From contig NZ_POTW01000003.1 of the NCBI RefSeq assembly GCF_003236295.1, forward strand, positions 62,001 through 126,000: a stretch of 64,000 bases of DNA, read 5' to 3'. Of the stretch, positions 45,316 through 52,626 are shown one piece after another. The notes beneath the pieces were generated by a model. The model had not been told where the DNA came from. It searched no databases and saw only the letters and a list, made by a program, of their open reading frames with translations. How positions within the stretch are numbered: position 1 is the first letter of the stretch; each line of letters starts with the position of its first letter. Origin of the DNA: Jiangella anatolica (GTDB taxonomy: Bacteria; Actinomycetota; Actinomycetes; Jiangellales; Jiangellaceae). Both the position numbers and the translations under genes were made by a program.

Positions 45316-46272
45316 ATGGCCATGACCCTGCAGCGTCCGCCCGCGGCCGGCGCTGCCACGCCGCAGCCGCGGCGCCGGTCCCGGCGTCGCCGGGAGGCGC
45401 TGGCCGGCTACGCCTTCGTGGCGCCGTCGGCCATCGGCGTGGGCGTCTTCGTGCTGGTGCCGATGCTGCTGGCGTTCGGGCTGAGCTTCACCACCGCCGA
45501 CGGCTTCGGCCGCATGGAGTTCGCCGGCCTGGAGAACTACCGGCGGATGTTCGCCGACCCGCTGTTCACCAACAGCCTGAAGGTCACGCTCCTGTACGTG
45601 GGCGCCTTCGTGCCGGGCCTCTACGTCCTGGCACTGATCATGGCGCTGCTCGTGCACGGCGACCTGCCCGGGCGGGCGTTCTTCCGGGCGGCGTTCTTCG
45701 CGCCGTACACGGTGAGCCTGGTGGTCGTCGGGCTGATCTGGCGCTACATGCTGGCCGACCGGGTCGGCGTCGTGGACACCGTGCTGCGCCGGTTCGGCGT
45801 GGAGCAGCCGCCGTCGTTCCTCGGCGATCCGGACCTCGCGCTGTGGACGGTCGTGTTCATCAGCATCTGGTTCTTCGTCGGCTTCTACATGATCATCCTG
45901 CTCGGCGGCCTGCAGGACATCCCGTCGGAGCTGTTCGAGGCCGCGAAGCTCGACGGCGCCGGCTACGCGCGGACGGTGGTCAGCGTGGTGCTGCCGCTGC
46001 TGCGGCCGACGACGTTCTTCGCGCTGGTCCTGGCCACCATCGCCGGGCTGGCGGGGCTGCAGGCGTTCGACCTGATCTTCGTGATGACCGAAGGCGGCCC
46101 GGCCAACTCGACCAGCCTCGGCATCTACTACATCTACCAGCAGGCCTTCCGCGGCAACCAGTTCGGCTACGCCTCGGCGATGGCGGTCTGGTACGCGCTG
46201 GCGCTCATCGCGCTGACCGGCATCGCCTTCTGGCTGACGAAGGGGGGCCGCTTTGACTCCGCTGACCGCTGA
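45316..46272 (+). CDS. CUT1 sugar ABC transporter permease (MalF type)
   Basis: 318 residues. A basic N-terminal tail (QPRRRSRRRREALAG) precedes YAFVAPSAIGVGVFVLVPML; coupling loop SELFEAAKLDGAGYARTVVSVVLPLLRP and the FVMTEGGPANST motif are typical. ATG 45316 lies 2 nt after the binding-protein stop; MTLQ two codons later is an alternative start. Confidence 0.9.
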   Translation: MAMTLQRPPAAGAATPQPRRRSRRRREALAGYAFVAPSAIGVGVFVLVPMLLAFGLSFTTADGFGRMEFAGLENYRRMFADPLFTNSLKVTLLYVGAFVPGLYVLALIMALLVHGDLPGRAFFRAAFFAPYTVSLVVVGLIWRYMLADRVGVVDTVLRRFGVEQPPSFLGDPDLALWTVVFISIWFFVGFYMIILLGGLQDIPSELFEAAKLDGAGYARTVVSVVLPLLRPTTFFALVLATIAGLAGLQAFDLIFVMTEGGPANSTSLGIYYIYQQAFRGNQFGYASAMAVWYALALIALTGIAFWLTKGGRFDSADR

Positions 46273-47125
46273 CGCGGCCGTCGGCTCCGGCGAACGGCGC
46301 CGGCGACGGCGCGGGCGGCGGGTCTCCACCGCCCTGGCGGTCGTCCTGGCCTCCGTGCTGGCGTTCGTGCAGCTGTTCCCGCTGATCTGGATGGTGTCCG
46401 GCGCGCTGAAACCGTCGGGGGAGACGGCCGGGGCGAGCCTCGTCCCGGCGAACCCGACGCTGGACAACCTCGTCACCGTCTTCACCCGCATCCCGTTCGC
46501 GCGCTACCTGCTCAACAGCTTCCTCACCTCCGTCGCCGTGACGGTGCTGCTGGTCGGCCTCGGGGCGCTGGCCGGCTACGCGCTGGCCCGGTTGCGCTTC
46601 CCCGGCCGGGGCGTGGTGTTCGGCATGTTCTTCGCGACGCTGCTGGTGGCCCTACCGGTGATCCTGGTCCCGCTGTTCTACGTGGTGAGCCGGATGGGCC
46701 TGACGAACAGCTACGCCGGGCTGATCCTGCCGGTGGCGTTCACCGCGTTCCCGGTCTTCCTGATGCGGCAGTTCTACCTCTCGTTCCCCACCGAGCTGGA
46801 GGAGGCGGCCGACCTCGACGGGGCCGGCTACCTGCGCCGGTTCGCCCAGGTCGTGCTGCCGCTGAGCGCGCCGATGCTGGCGTCGCTGAGCGTCATCACG
46901 TTCCTGGCCACGTGGAACAGCTTCCTGTGGCCGCTCACCGTCGCCCGCGACAGCGACCTGTGGGTCGTGCAGGTCGGCATCGCCTCGTTCCAGAGCCAGT
47001 ACGGCGGCGAGTGGAACCTGGTGATGGCCGCGTCGCTGCTCGCCGCCGTCCCCACGCTGCTCGTCTTCCTGGTGCTCCAGCGCCAGATCATCGAATCGAT
47101 CAAGGCCTCCGGACTCAAAGGCTGA
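46253..47125 (+). CDS. CUT1 sugar ABC transporter permease (MalG type)
   Basis: 290 residues starting at TTG 46253 behind AAGGGGGG, overlapping the partner gene by 20 nt in another frame. Basic tail (GERRRRRRGRR), first helix TALAVVLASVLAFVQLFPLI, coupling loop TELEEAADLDGAGYLRRFAQVVLPLSAP. No ATPase gene is near. Confidence 0.88.
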   Translation: MTPLTADAAVGSGERRRRRRGRRVSTALAVVLASVLAFVQLFPLIWMVSGALKPSGETAGASLVPANPTLDNLVTVFTRIPFARYLLNSFLTSVAVTVLLVGLGALAGYALARLRFPGRGVVFGMFFATLLVALPVILVPLFYVVSRMGLTNSYAGLILPVAFTAFPVFLMRQFYLSFPTELEEAADLDGAGYLRRFAQVVLPLSAPMLASLSVITFLATWNSFLWPLTVARDSDLWVVQVGIASFQSQYGGEWNLVMAASLLAAVPTLLVFLVLQRQIIESIKASGLKG

Positions 47126-47137
47126 AAGGACTGTCTC

Positions 47138-48514
47138 GTGCCCGATTCCCTCCCCTTCGCCCTCGGTGACGACCTGCTCGGCCGCGTCGCCAAGCGTCGT
47201 CGCGCCCGCTCCGCCCGCGTCTCCAGCTGGGACCAGACCGGCGGCAACGAGGACGCCTTCGTCGTCATGCCGGGCGAGACCGCGGTGCTCGCCGACATCG
47301 AGGGACCGGGCTGCATCACGCACCTGTGGTTCACCCAGACCTGCCGGCGCATCATCGGGCCCGGGCTCATCGACCCCACGCAGGCCGGCGTCGCGATGCT
47401 GGAGATCCACAACGCGCTCGGGGTGAACTGGGAGATCACCGACCCGGACTACTACCGCAAGGTGATCATCCGGATGTACTGGGACGACCAGGAGCACCCG
47501 AGCGTCGTCGCGCCGCTGGGCGACTTCTTCTGCGTCGGCAACTCCATCGCGGGCAACTTCGCGTCGCTGCCGTTCACCGTCTCGGTCAAGGACGACGAGC
47601 GCCTGAAGTTCGGCGGACCGGCCGCGCTGAACTGCTACCTGCCGATGCCGTTCAACAGCCGGGCCCGCATCGAGGTCGAGAACCAGAACGATGTCGCCTA
47701 CGTGCAGTACTACTACGTCGACTACGAGCTCTACGTCGACCCGCTGCCCGACGACCTGCTGTACTTCCACGCGCACTGGCGGCGCGAGAACCCGTGCGAC
47801 GGCTGGGGCCCGGACCTGCAGGTGAACAGCCTGGAGACGCAGGTGCCCAACCTCGACGGCGCGGGCAACTACGTCATCCTCGAGACCGAGGGCGCCGGCA
47901 ACTACATCGGCTGCAACCACTCCGTCGCGCACTTCCCGGGCACCTGGTGGGGCGAGGGCGACGACATGATCTTCATCGACGACGACGTCTGGCCGCCGAG
48001 CATGCACGGCACCGGCGGCGAGGACTACTTCAACCAGGCCTGGGGCATGCAGCGCAACGCGTACCCGTTCTGCGGGACCATCGTGCACGAGGGCGACGTG
48101 CCCGGCTACCAGGTCAGCTACCGGTTCCACCTGGCCGACCCGGTCCGGTTCGACAAGCGCATCCGCGTGACCATGGAGCACGGGCACGCCAACCACCTCG
48201 CCGACGACTGGGCGTCGACGGCGTACTGGTACCAGACGCTGCCCGGCCCCCGGCTGGACATCCCGCCGGTGGAGCAGCGGCTGCCCCGCCGGCCGCGGAC
48301 GCCGCCGTCGGACGGCATCGTGGCGCCGGGCCGCACCGGGCTGGACGAGGTCCGCCAGGCGATGCTGCGTCAGCGCGACGAGCGGATGGGCGAGTTCGAG
48401 CGCAAGCGCGCCGAGTGGCTCGAGCGACGGGCCCGCGACACCCGGGCCCGTCAGGTCGCCAACGCCGAGCAGGCCCGCCGGATCCGCGCCGCCTACCTCG
48501 ACGGCCTGCGATGA
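47138..48514 (+). CDS. GH172-family (DUF2961) glycosidase with long C-terminal tail
   Basis: 458 residues, GTG 47138 behind GAAAGGA, no signal peptide. DUF2961 signatures: IEGPGCITHLWFTQT, PLGDFF, NCYLPMPFNSRARIE, TWWGEGDDMIFIDDD and HGTGGEDYFNQAWG, with Glu in GEG and GED as the probable catalytic pair. After about residue 370 a Pro-rich linker leads to a 70-residue Arg/Glu-rich segment (RDERMGEFERKRAEWLERRA) that looks helical or coiled-coil and is missing from the GH172 at 28632. The stop overlaps the GH32 start, so the two enzymes are made together. Substrates known for GH172 are difructose dianhydrides and D-arabinofuranosides; linked GH32 favours the former. Confidence 0.87.
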   Translation: MPDSLPFALGDDLLGRVAKRRRARSARVSSWDQTGGNEDAFVVMPGETAVLADIEGPGCITHLWFTQTCRRIIGPGLIDPTQAGVAMLEIHNALGVNWEITDPDYYRKVIIRMYWDDQEHPSVVAPLGDFFCVGNSIAGNFASLPFTVSVKDDERLKFGGPAALNCYLPMPFNSRARIEVENQNDVAYVQYYYVDYELYVDPLPDDLLYFHAHWRRENPCDGWGPDLQVNSLETQVPNLDGAGNYVILETEGAGNYIGCNHSVAHFPGTWWGEGDDMIFIDDDVWPPSMHGTGGEDYFNQAWGMQRNAYPFCGTIVHEGDVPGYQVSYRFHLADPVRFDKRIRVTMEHGHANHLADDWASTAYWYQTLPGPRLDIPPVEQRLPRRPRTPPSDGIVAPGRTGLDEVRQAMLRQRDERMGEFERKRAEWLERRARDTRARQVANAEQARRIRAAYLDGLR

Positions 48515-49878
48515 CGCAGCGAGCACCGGCGCACGCGGAGACCGCCGTCGCCCCCGATCACTGGCGGCCTCGGTACCACGTCACCGGCGTCCGGAACTGG
48601 ATCAACGACCCCAACGGGCCGGTACACCTCGACGGCCGCTACCACCTGTTCTTCCAGGCCAACCCGCAGGCGCCGGCGTGGGGACCGCCGCACTGGGGGC
48701 ACGTCAGCTCCGCCGACCTGGTGCACTGGACCCGCCACCCCACGGCGCTGGCGCCGTCGCCCGGCGGGCCCGACGCCGACGGCTGCTGGTCCGGCTGCCT
48801 GCGGGTCGTCGACGGCCGGCCGGCCATCTACTACACCGGCGTCGTGGGCGAGGACGACGACCGGGTGGAGTCGGTCTGCCGGGCCTGGGGCTCACCGGAC
48901 CTGCTGACCTGGTCGAAGGAGCCGGAGCCGTTGCTGGCCGGACCGCCGCCCGAGCTCGGCAGCGGCTTCCACCGCGACCCGTTCCTCTGGCACGACGGCT
49001 CTGGCTGGCAGCTGCTGCTCGGCAGCGGCACCACCGCGGGGGAGCGACACGGCCAGGTGCTGCGTTACGACTCGCCGGACGGTTCCCGCTGGCGGTACCG
49101 GGGTGTCTTCTTCGCCGCGCCGCGATGGGCCGGCGGGCTGGATCTCGGTGAGCTGTGGGAGTGCCCGCAGCTCGTGGTCTCCGGATCGTCGGTGGCGCTC
49201 GTGGTCAGCTGCCAGGTGCCCGGCGCGCCGCGCCCGCTGACGCACGCCGCCGGCTTCGTCGGCTCGATCCACGACGGGCGCTTCCAGGGCGAGCCGGCCG
49301 GGATCCTCGATCAGGGCGACGCGTTCTACGCCCCCGCGGTCACGACGGACGCGGCGGGGCGGACGCTGTTGTGGGGCTGGGCGCAGGAGGCGGTGCAGCC
49401 GTCGACCCAGGCGACGATGGGCCAGGTCGGCGCGTTGACGGTGCCGCGGCAGCTGACCGTCGTCGACGGCCGGCTCGACCAGGAGCCGGTGGCCGAGCTC
49501 ACGGCGCTGCGGCGTGCGGAGCTCCGGCCCGGTGACCCGCCGGCCGAGCCCGTGCTCGAGCTGGCCGGGTCGCCGGACGGCGACGGCTGGACGGTGACCG
49601 ACGACGTGGCGCGGCTGCGGGTCGGGGCCGGCCCGGACGGGCTCGCGGTCGAGGTGGCCGACCCGATCGGCGGCGAACGATCCTTCACGTTACGGCGGCC
49701 CGCCGGCGCGCCGGTCCGCGTGTTCGTCGACGGATCGCTGGTCGAGGTGTTCAGCGGGGGCGCCGCTCTGACCACGAGAACGTACTGGGCGCGGCCGCGG
49801 GTGCGGCTGAGCGCGTCACGGCGCGGCGACCTTCAGGCCTGGCAGCTCGACGCCGGCGGCCCGCGGTCAGCGGAGTAG
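48511..49878 (+). CDS. GH32 beta-fructosidase
   Basis: 455 residues, ATG overlapping the GH172 stop, no signal peptide. NWINDPNGP gives nucleophile Asp33, GFHRDPFLW Asp156, LWECPQL the acid/base Glu217; the C-terminal sandwich ends with VRVFVDGSLVEVFSGG. It would release fructose from the product made by the preceding GH172 enzyme or from an imported fructan oligomer. Last gene of its operon; the 3' end overlaps the convergent TetR gene by 12 nt. Confidence 0.9.
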   Translation: MTQRAPAHAETAVAPDHWRPRYHVTGVRNWINDPNGPVHLDGRYHLFFQANPQAPAWGPPHWGHVSSADLVHWTRHPTALAPSPGGPDADGCWSGCLRVVDGRPAIYYTGVVGEDDDRVESVCRAWGSPDLLTWSKEPEPLLAGPPPELGSGFHRDPFLWHDGSGWQLLLGSGTTAGERHGQVLRYDSPDGSRWRYRGVFFAAPRWAGGLDLGELWECPQLVVSGSSVALVVSCQVPGAPRPLTHAAGFVGSIHDGRFQGEPAGILDQGDAFYAPAVTTDAAGRTLLWGWAQEAVQPSTQATMGQVGALTVPRQLTVVDGRLDQEPVAELTALRRAELRPGDPPAEPVLELAGSPDGDGWTVTDDVARLRVGAGPDGLAVEVADPIGGERSFTLRRPAGAPVRVFVDGSLVEVFSGGAALTTRTYWARPRVRLSASRRGDLQAWQLDAGGPRSAE

Positions 49879-50427
49879 GTGGAGCACCATCTCGGTCAGT
49901 GCGGCGACGTCGGCCTCGGCCATCGGCGCGCCGGTCATGCCCATCCGGTGCAGCACGGTTCCGACGATGACGTCGACGAGGAGCAGGACCCGGTCTGTGG
50001 GCTGGCCCAGCAGCTCCTGGAGCACGAGCCGGCCGGGCTCCTGCAGCCGCGTCTCCAGGATGTCGCGCAGACCCGGATCACTCATGGCGTCGACGAAAAC
50101 GCCGGCGAACGCCGCGCCCACGCCGGGCTCGCCGACCTTCGCCACGATCACGCGGACGAGCCAGGACACGATATCCTCGCGGGTGGCGCCGTCCGGTGGC
50201 GCCTCCGGGCCGAACGCGTCGACGACGCAGTCGGTGATCAGGGCGCCCTTCGACGGCCATCGGCGGTAGATCGTCGTCTTGGCGACGCCGGCCGCCGCCG
50301 CGATGCGATCCATCGTCGCGTCGGCATAGCCCAGCTCGTGCACGGTGCGCAGCGTCGCCGCGAACACGGTCGCGTTCAGGTCCGAGCGAGGCCGCCCGGG
50401 CGCGGACGGTGTGGAGGCCGGCACCAC
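49867..50427 (-). CDS. TetR-family transcriptional regulator
   Basis: 186 residues from a GTG. The N-terminal helix-turn-helix is TMDRIAAAAGVAKTTIYRRW followed by PSKGALI; the C-terminal half is helical, typical of the TetR/AcrR ligand domain. Divergent from the alpha/beta hydrolase gene across a perfect inverted repeat, so it is probably the repressor of that gene and itself. Confidence 0.9.
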   Translation of the reverse strand: MVPASTPSAPGRPRSDLNATVFAATLRTVHELGYADATMDRIAAAAGVAKTTIYRRWPSKGALITDCVVDAFGPEAPPDGATREDIVSWLVRVIVAKVGEPGVGAAFAGVFVDAMSDPGLRDILETRLQEPGRLVLQELLGQPTDRVLLLVDVIVGTVLHRMGMTGAPMAEADVAALTEMVLHLLR

Positions 50428-50445
50428 GGCAGGCTATCCTGAGGC

Positions 50446-50470
50446 ATTACGCTACCGCGAGTAGCGTAAT
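50446..50470. promoter_or_regulatory. TetR operator
   Basis: Perfect 10-bp inverted repeat ATTACGCTAC (50446-50455) and GTAGCGTAAT (50461-50470) with 5-nt spacer, in the 60-nt divergent intergenic region. Confidence 0.82.
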
Positions 50471-50487
50471 TGACTTCGGGAGGACGC

Positions 50488-51450
50488 ATGAGCGGCAAGG
50501 CGCCACTGGGCACCCGGATCCTGCGGGACACCCGCGACTGGGAGACCATGACCGACGACGAGGCGATCGCCGCACGCGAGCAGGCCAACCGCGCCGGATC
50601 GTCCCGGCTCGCCCGCATCGTCACCGGCCGGCCGGACCGTCACGCCCGCATCGAGCAGGCCACGATCGATCTTCCGGGTCGCCGCCTGACGCTGCGGGTG
50701 CACCGCCCGAAGCGCCCGGACCGGCGGCTGCCGCTGATCGTCTCGTTCCACGGCGGCGCCTTCATCGCGGGCACCGCCGCACAGAACGACTGGCTCAACA
50801 GCCGGCTCGCGGCGCACTGCCCGGCGGTGGTCGTCTCGGTGGAGTACCGCCTCGCGCCGGAGCACCCGCTGCCCGAGCCGGTCGACGACGGCTACGACAC
50901 GCTCGTCCGGATCGTCGACGACCCCGTCGGCTGGGGCATCGACCCCGCCGCGGTGGCCGTCATGGGCGAGAGCGTCGGCGGCATGATCGCCGCGCTGATC
51001 GCGTTGCGGGCCCGCAAGGACGGCCCGCCACTGCGTGCGCAGGTGCTCAACTACCCGACCACGGACTGGACCGAGACCATGACCGACTACCCGTCGATCA
51101 CCGAGAACGCCGCCAATCCCACCCTCCCGCTGTCGCGCCTGCGCGCGGGGCGGAAGCTGAGTCTGCAGCCGACGCTCGACCCGCGCGACGTGTCCCCGCT
51201 GAGCTTCGAGAGCCTCGCCGACCTGCCGCCGGCCCTGGTCGTCACCGCCGCACTGGACCCGGTGGCCGACCACGGACGTCTCTACGCCGAACGGCTCCGT
51301 GGGGACGGCACCCATGTGCGAATGACCTGTTGGCCGAGGGCCACCCACACCTTCCTCAGCACCCCCGGCCTGGTGCCGGCCGCCCGGCCCGCCAGCCGCG
51401 AGATCCTCAGCTTCCTGCGCGACCGGCTGCATCCGGCTCCGCGAGGGTAG
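50488..51450 (+). CDS. Alpha/beta hydrolase (HSL/acetyl-hydrolase type)
   Basis: 320 residues from ATG 50488 behind GGGAGGA. SFHGGAFIAG is the HGG oxyanion motif and VMGESVGGM the nucleophile elbow (GESVG), with VVTAALDPVADHG and ATHTFL giving the acid and His. This is the hormone-sensitive-lipase-like branch: cytoplasmic esterases or acetyl hydrolases for small esters. Under probable TetR control. The 3' end overlaps the convergent NTF2-like gene by 44 nt. Confidence 0.87.
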   Translation: MSGKAPLGTRILRDTRDWETMTDDEAIAAREQANRAGSSRLARIVTGRPDRHARIEQATIDLPGRRLTLRVHRPKRPDRRLPLIVSFHGGAFIAGTAAQNDWLNSRLAAHCPAVVVSVEYRLAPEHPLPEPVDDGYDTLVRIVDDPVGWGIDPAAVAVMGESVGGMIAALIALRARKDGPPLRAQVLNYPTTDWTETMTDYPSITENAANPTLPLSRLRAGRKLSLQPTLDPRDVSPLSFESLADLPPALVVTAALDPVADHGRLYAERLRGDGTHVRMTCWPRATHTFLSTPGLVPAARPASREILSFLRDRLHPAPRG

Positions 51451-51868
51451 CGGCGGTGCGGGCGAGTGCGTCCCGGAGCCGGGCGGTGTCCTCGAGGACG
51501 TAGTCGTCGACCATGCGGCCCCAGCGGATGCGAACCCACTGCACGCCCTCGTTGGTGTAGGCGCTGCCGTCGGCCAGGGTGGCACTGATCGCGAGCCTGA
51601 CCACCACGGTCGTGTTCCACGGCCAGCCCTTGACCAGGATCTCGGTCGGTTCCAGGTGCAGCCCGGGCAAGATCTCGGCCGCCCGTGCGAACCAGCGGGC
51701 GAACTCCTCCCGCCCGGTGAGGTCCGCGCCGAGAGCGGAGTCGCCGACGAACCGGAACCGCACGTCGGGAGCCGCCTGAGCCACCGCGGGCCGGAAGTCG
51801 CCGGTCTCGGCGATGCGGGTCCAGAGCCGCCGCACCTTCGCTCTGACGATCGCGTGGTACACGGCCAT
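51407..51868 (-). CDS. NTF2-like (SnoaL-type) protein, copy 1
   Basis: 153 residues. The conical alpha+beta barrel pattern is seen in VRRLWTRIAETGDF, VRFRFVGDSALG, EEFARWFARAAEILPGL and the repeated strands TTVVVRLAISATLADGS. No clear catalytic residues. Divergent from the HxlR gene with two palindromic sites between them; a nearly identical gene (140 residues, shorter C-terminus) sits in the same arrangement at 62975. Probably small-molecule binding or isomerase-like; function unknown. Confidence 0.82.
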   Translation of the reverse strand: MAVYHAIVRAKVRRLWTRIAETGDFRPAVAQAAPDVRFRFVGDSALGADLTGREEFARWFARAAEILPGLHLEPTEILVKGWPWNTTVVVRLAISATLADGSAYTNEGVQWVRIRWGRMVDDYVLEDTARLRDALARTAATLAEPDAAGRAGS

Positions 51869-51887
51869 CCCTCCCGGCCCACGCGTG

Positions 51888-51948
51888 ACTTGCTGTCTGC
51901 AAGCTGCCTTGTCGGGAGCCTATGCCGCGTTACTTGCTGACTGCAAGT
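51888..51948. promoter_or_regulatory. Paired HxlR operators, copy 1
   Basis: Two ACTTGC-N5-GCAAG(T) sites: 51888-51903 and 51932-51948, the second a perfect 6-bp repeat around TGACT. They sit between the divergent NTF2-like and HxlR genes; the same word recurs at the second copy of the module. Confidence 0.8.
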
Positions 51949-51963
51949 GACTATTCTGGGGTC

Positions 51964-52461
51964 ATGGACCGTGATCGTTTCGCCGGTATCTCCTGTTCGG
52001 TGGCGCGGGCGGCGGGAGTCGTCGGCGACCCGTGGGCGCTGCTCGTCCTGCGCGATCTCTACCTCGGCCTGACCAAGTACGACGAGCTGCGCCGTGACCT
52101 CGGTGTGGCCACCAATGTCCTGGCCGACCGGCTGAACCGGCTCGTGACGGCGGGCCTGGTGACGCGCGAGGCCTACCGGGACGCGCCGGTGCGGCACGAG
52201 TACCGCCTCACCGAGGCCGGCCACGATCTCTACGGCGTCGTGGTCGCGCTGATGGCGTGGGGCGACCGGCATCTGGCGCCGGACGGGCCGCCGATGCTCC
52301 TGGTCCACGCCGGCTGCGGCGAGGTCACGGTGCCCACCGTCGTGTGTGACACGTGCGGCGGACCGCTGACCGATGACACCGTCACGGTCCGTCCCGGGCC
52401 CGGCGGGCGGCACGCCCCGGGCACCGCCGTCATCGCCGAACGGCTGGCCGCAAGCGCGTAG
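51964..52461 (+). CDS. HxlR-family regulator, copy 1
   Basis: 165 residues from ATG 51964. Winged helix: CSVARAAGVVGDPWALLVLRDLYLGLTKYDELRRDLGV..., ATNVLADRLNRLVTAGLVTRE, YRLTEAGHDLYGVV. A C-terminal tail with CGE and CDTCGGPL has spaced cysteines that could bind zinc. HxlR proteins often sense electrophiles or oxidants. Divergent from the NTF2-like gene, which it probably represses. A highly similar second copy is at 63493. Confidence 0.9.
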   Translation: MDRDRFAGISCSVARAAGVVGDPWALLVLRDLYLGLTKYDELRRDLGVATNVLADRLNRLVTAGLVTREAYRDAPVRHEYRLTEAGHDLYGVVVALMAWGDRHLAPDGPPMLLVHAGCGEVTVPTVVCDTCGGPLTDDTVTVRPGPGGRHAPGTAVIAERLAASA

Positions 52462-52471
52462 AGCGGGTCAC

Positions 52472-52487
52472 TGTGATCGTGGTCACA
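52472..52487. promoter_or_regulatory. Crp-like site
   Basis: TGTGA-TCGTGG-TCACA, the Crp/GlxR consensus palindrome, 140 nt before the MalT-like gene and 10 nt after the HxlR stop. Confidence 0.6.
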
Positions 52488-52626
52488 TTTACCGGGATGG
52501 CGTGCTGACGAGCGCCGCGGTGCCCTCTTCTATGGGAACGGCCGCTCGGAGTTGTGCGGCAGCCCGCGTGCGCGAAGGGCGTGCTCGACTCTCAGCGGTG
52601 TGCGGAGTCAATGAGGAGTTGCCGAG

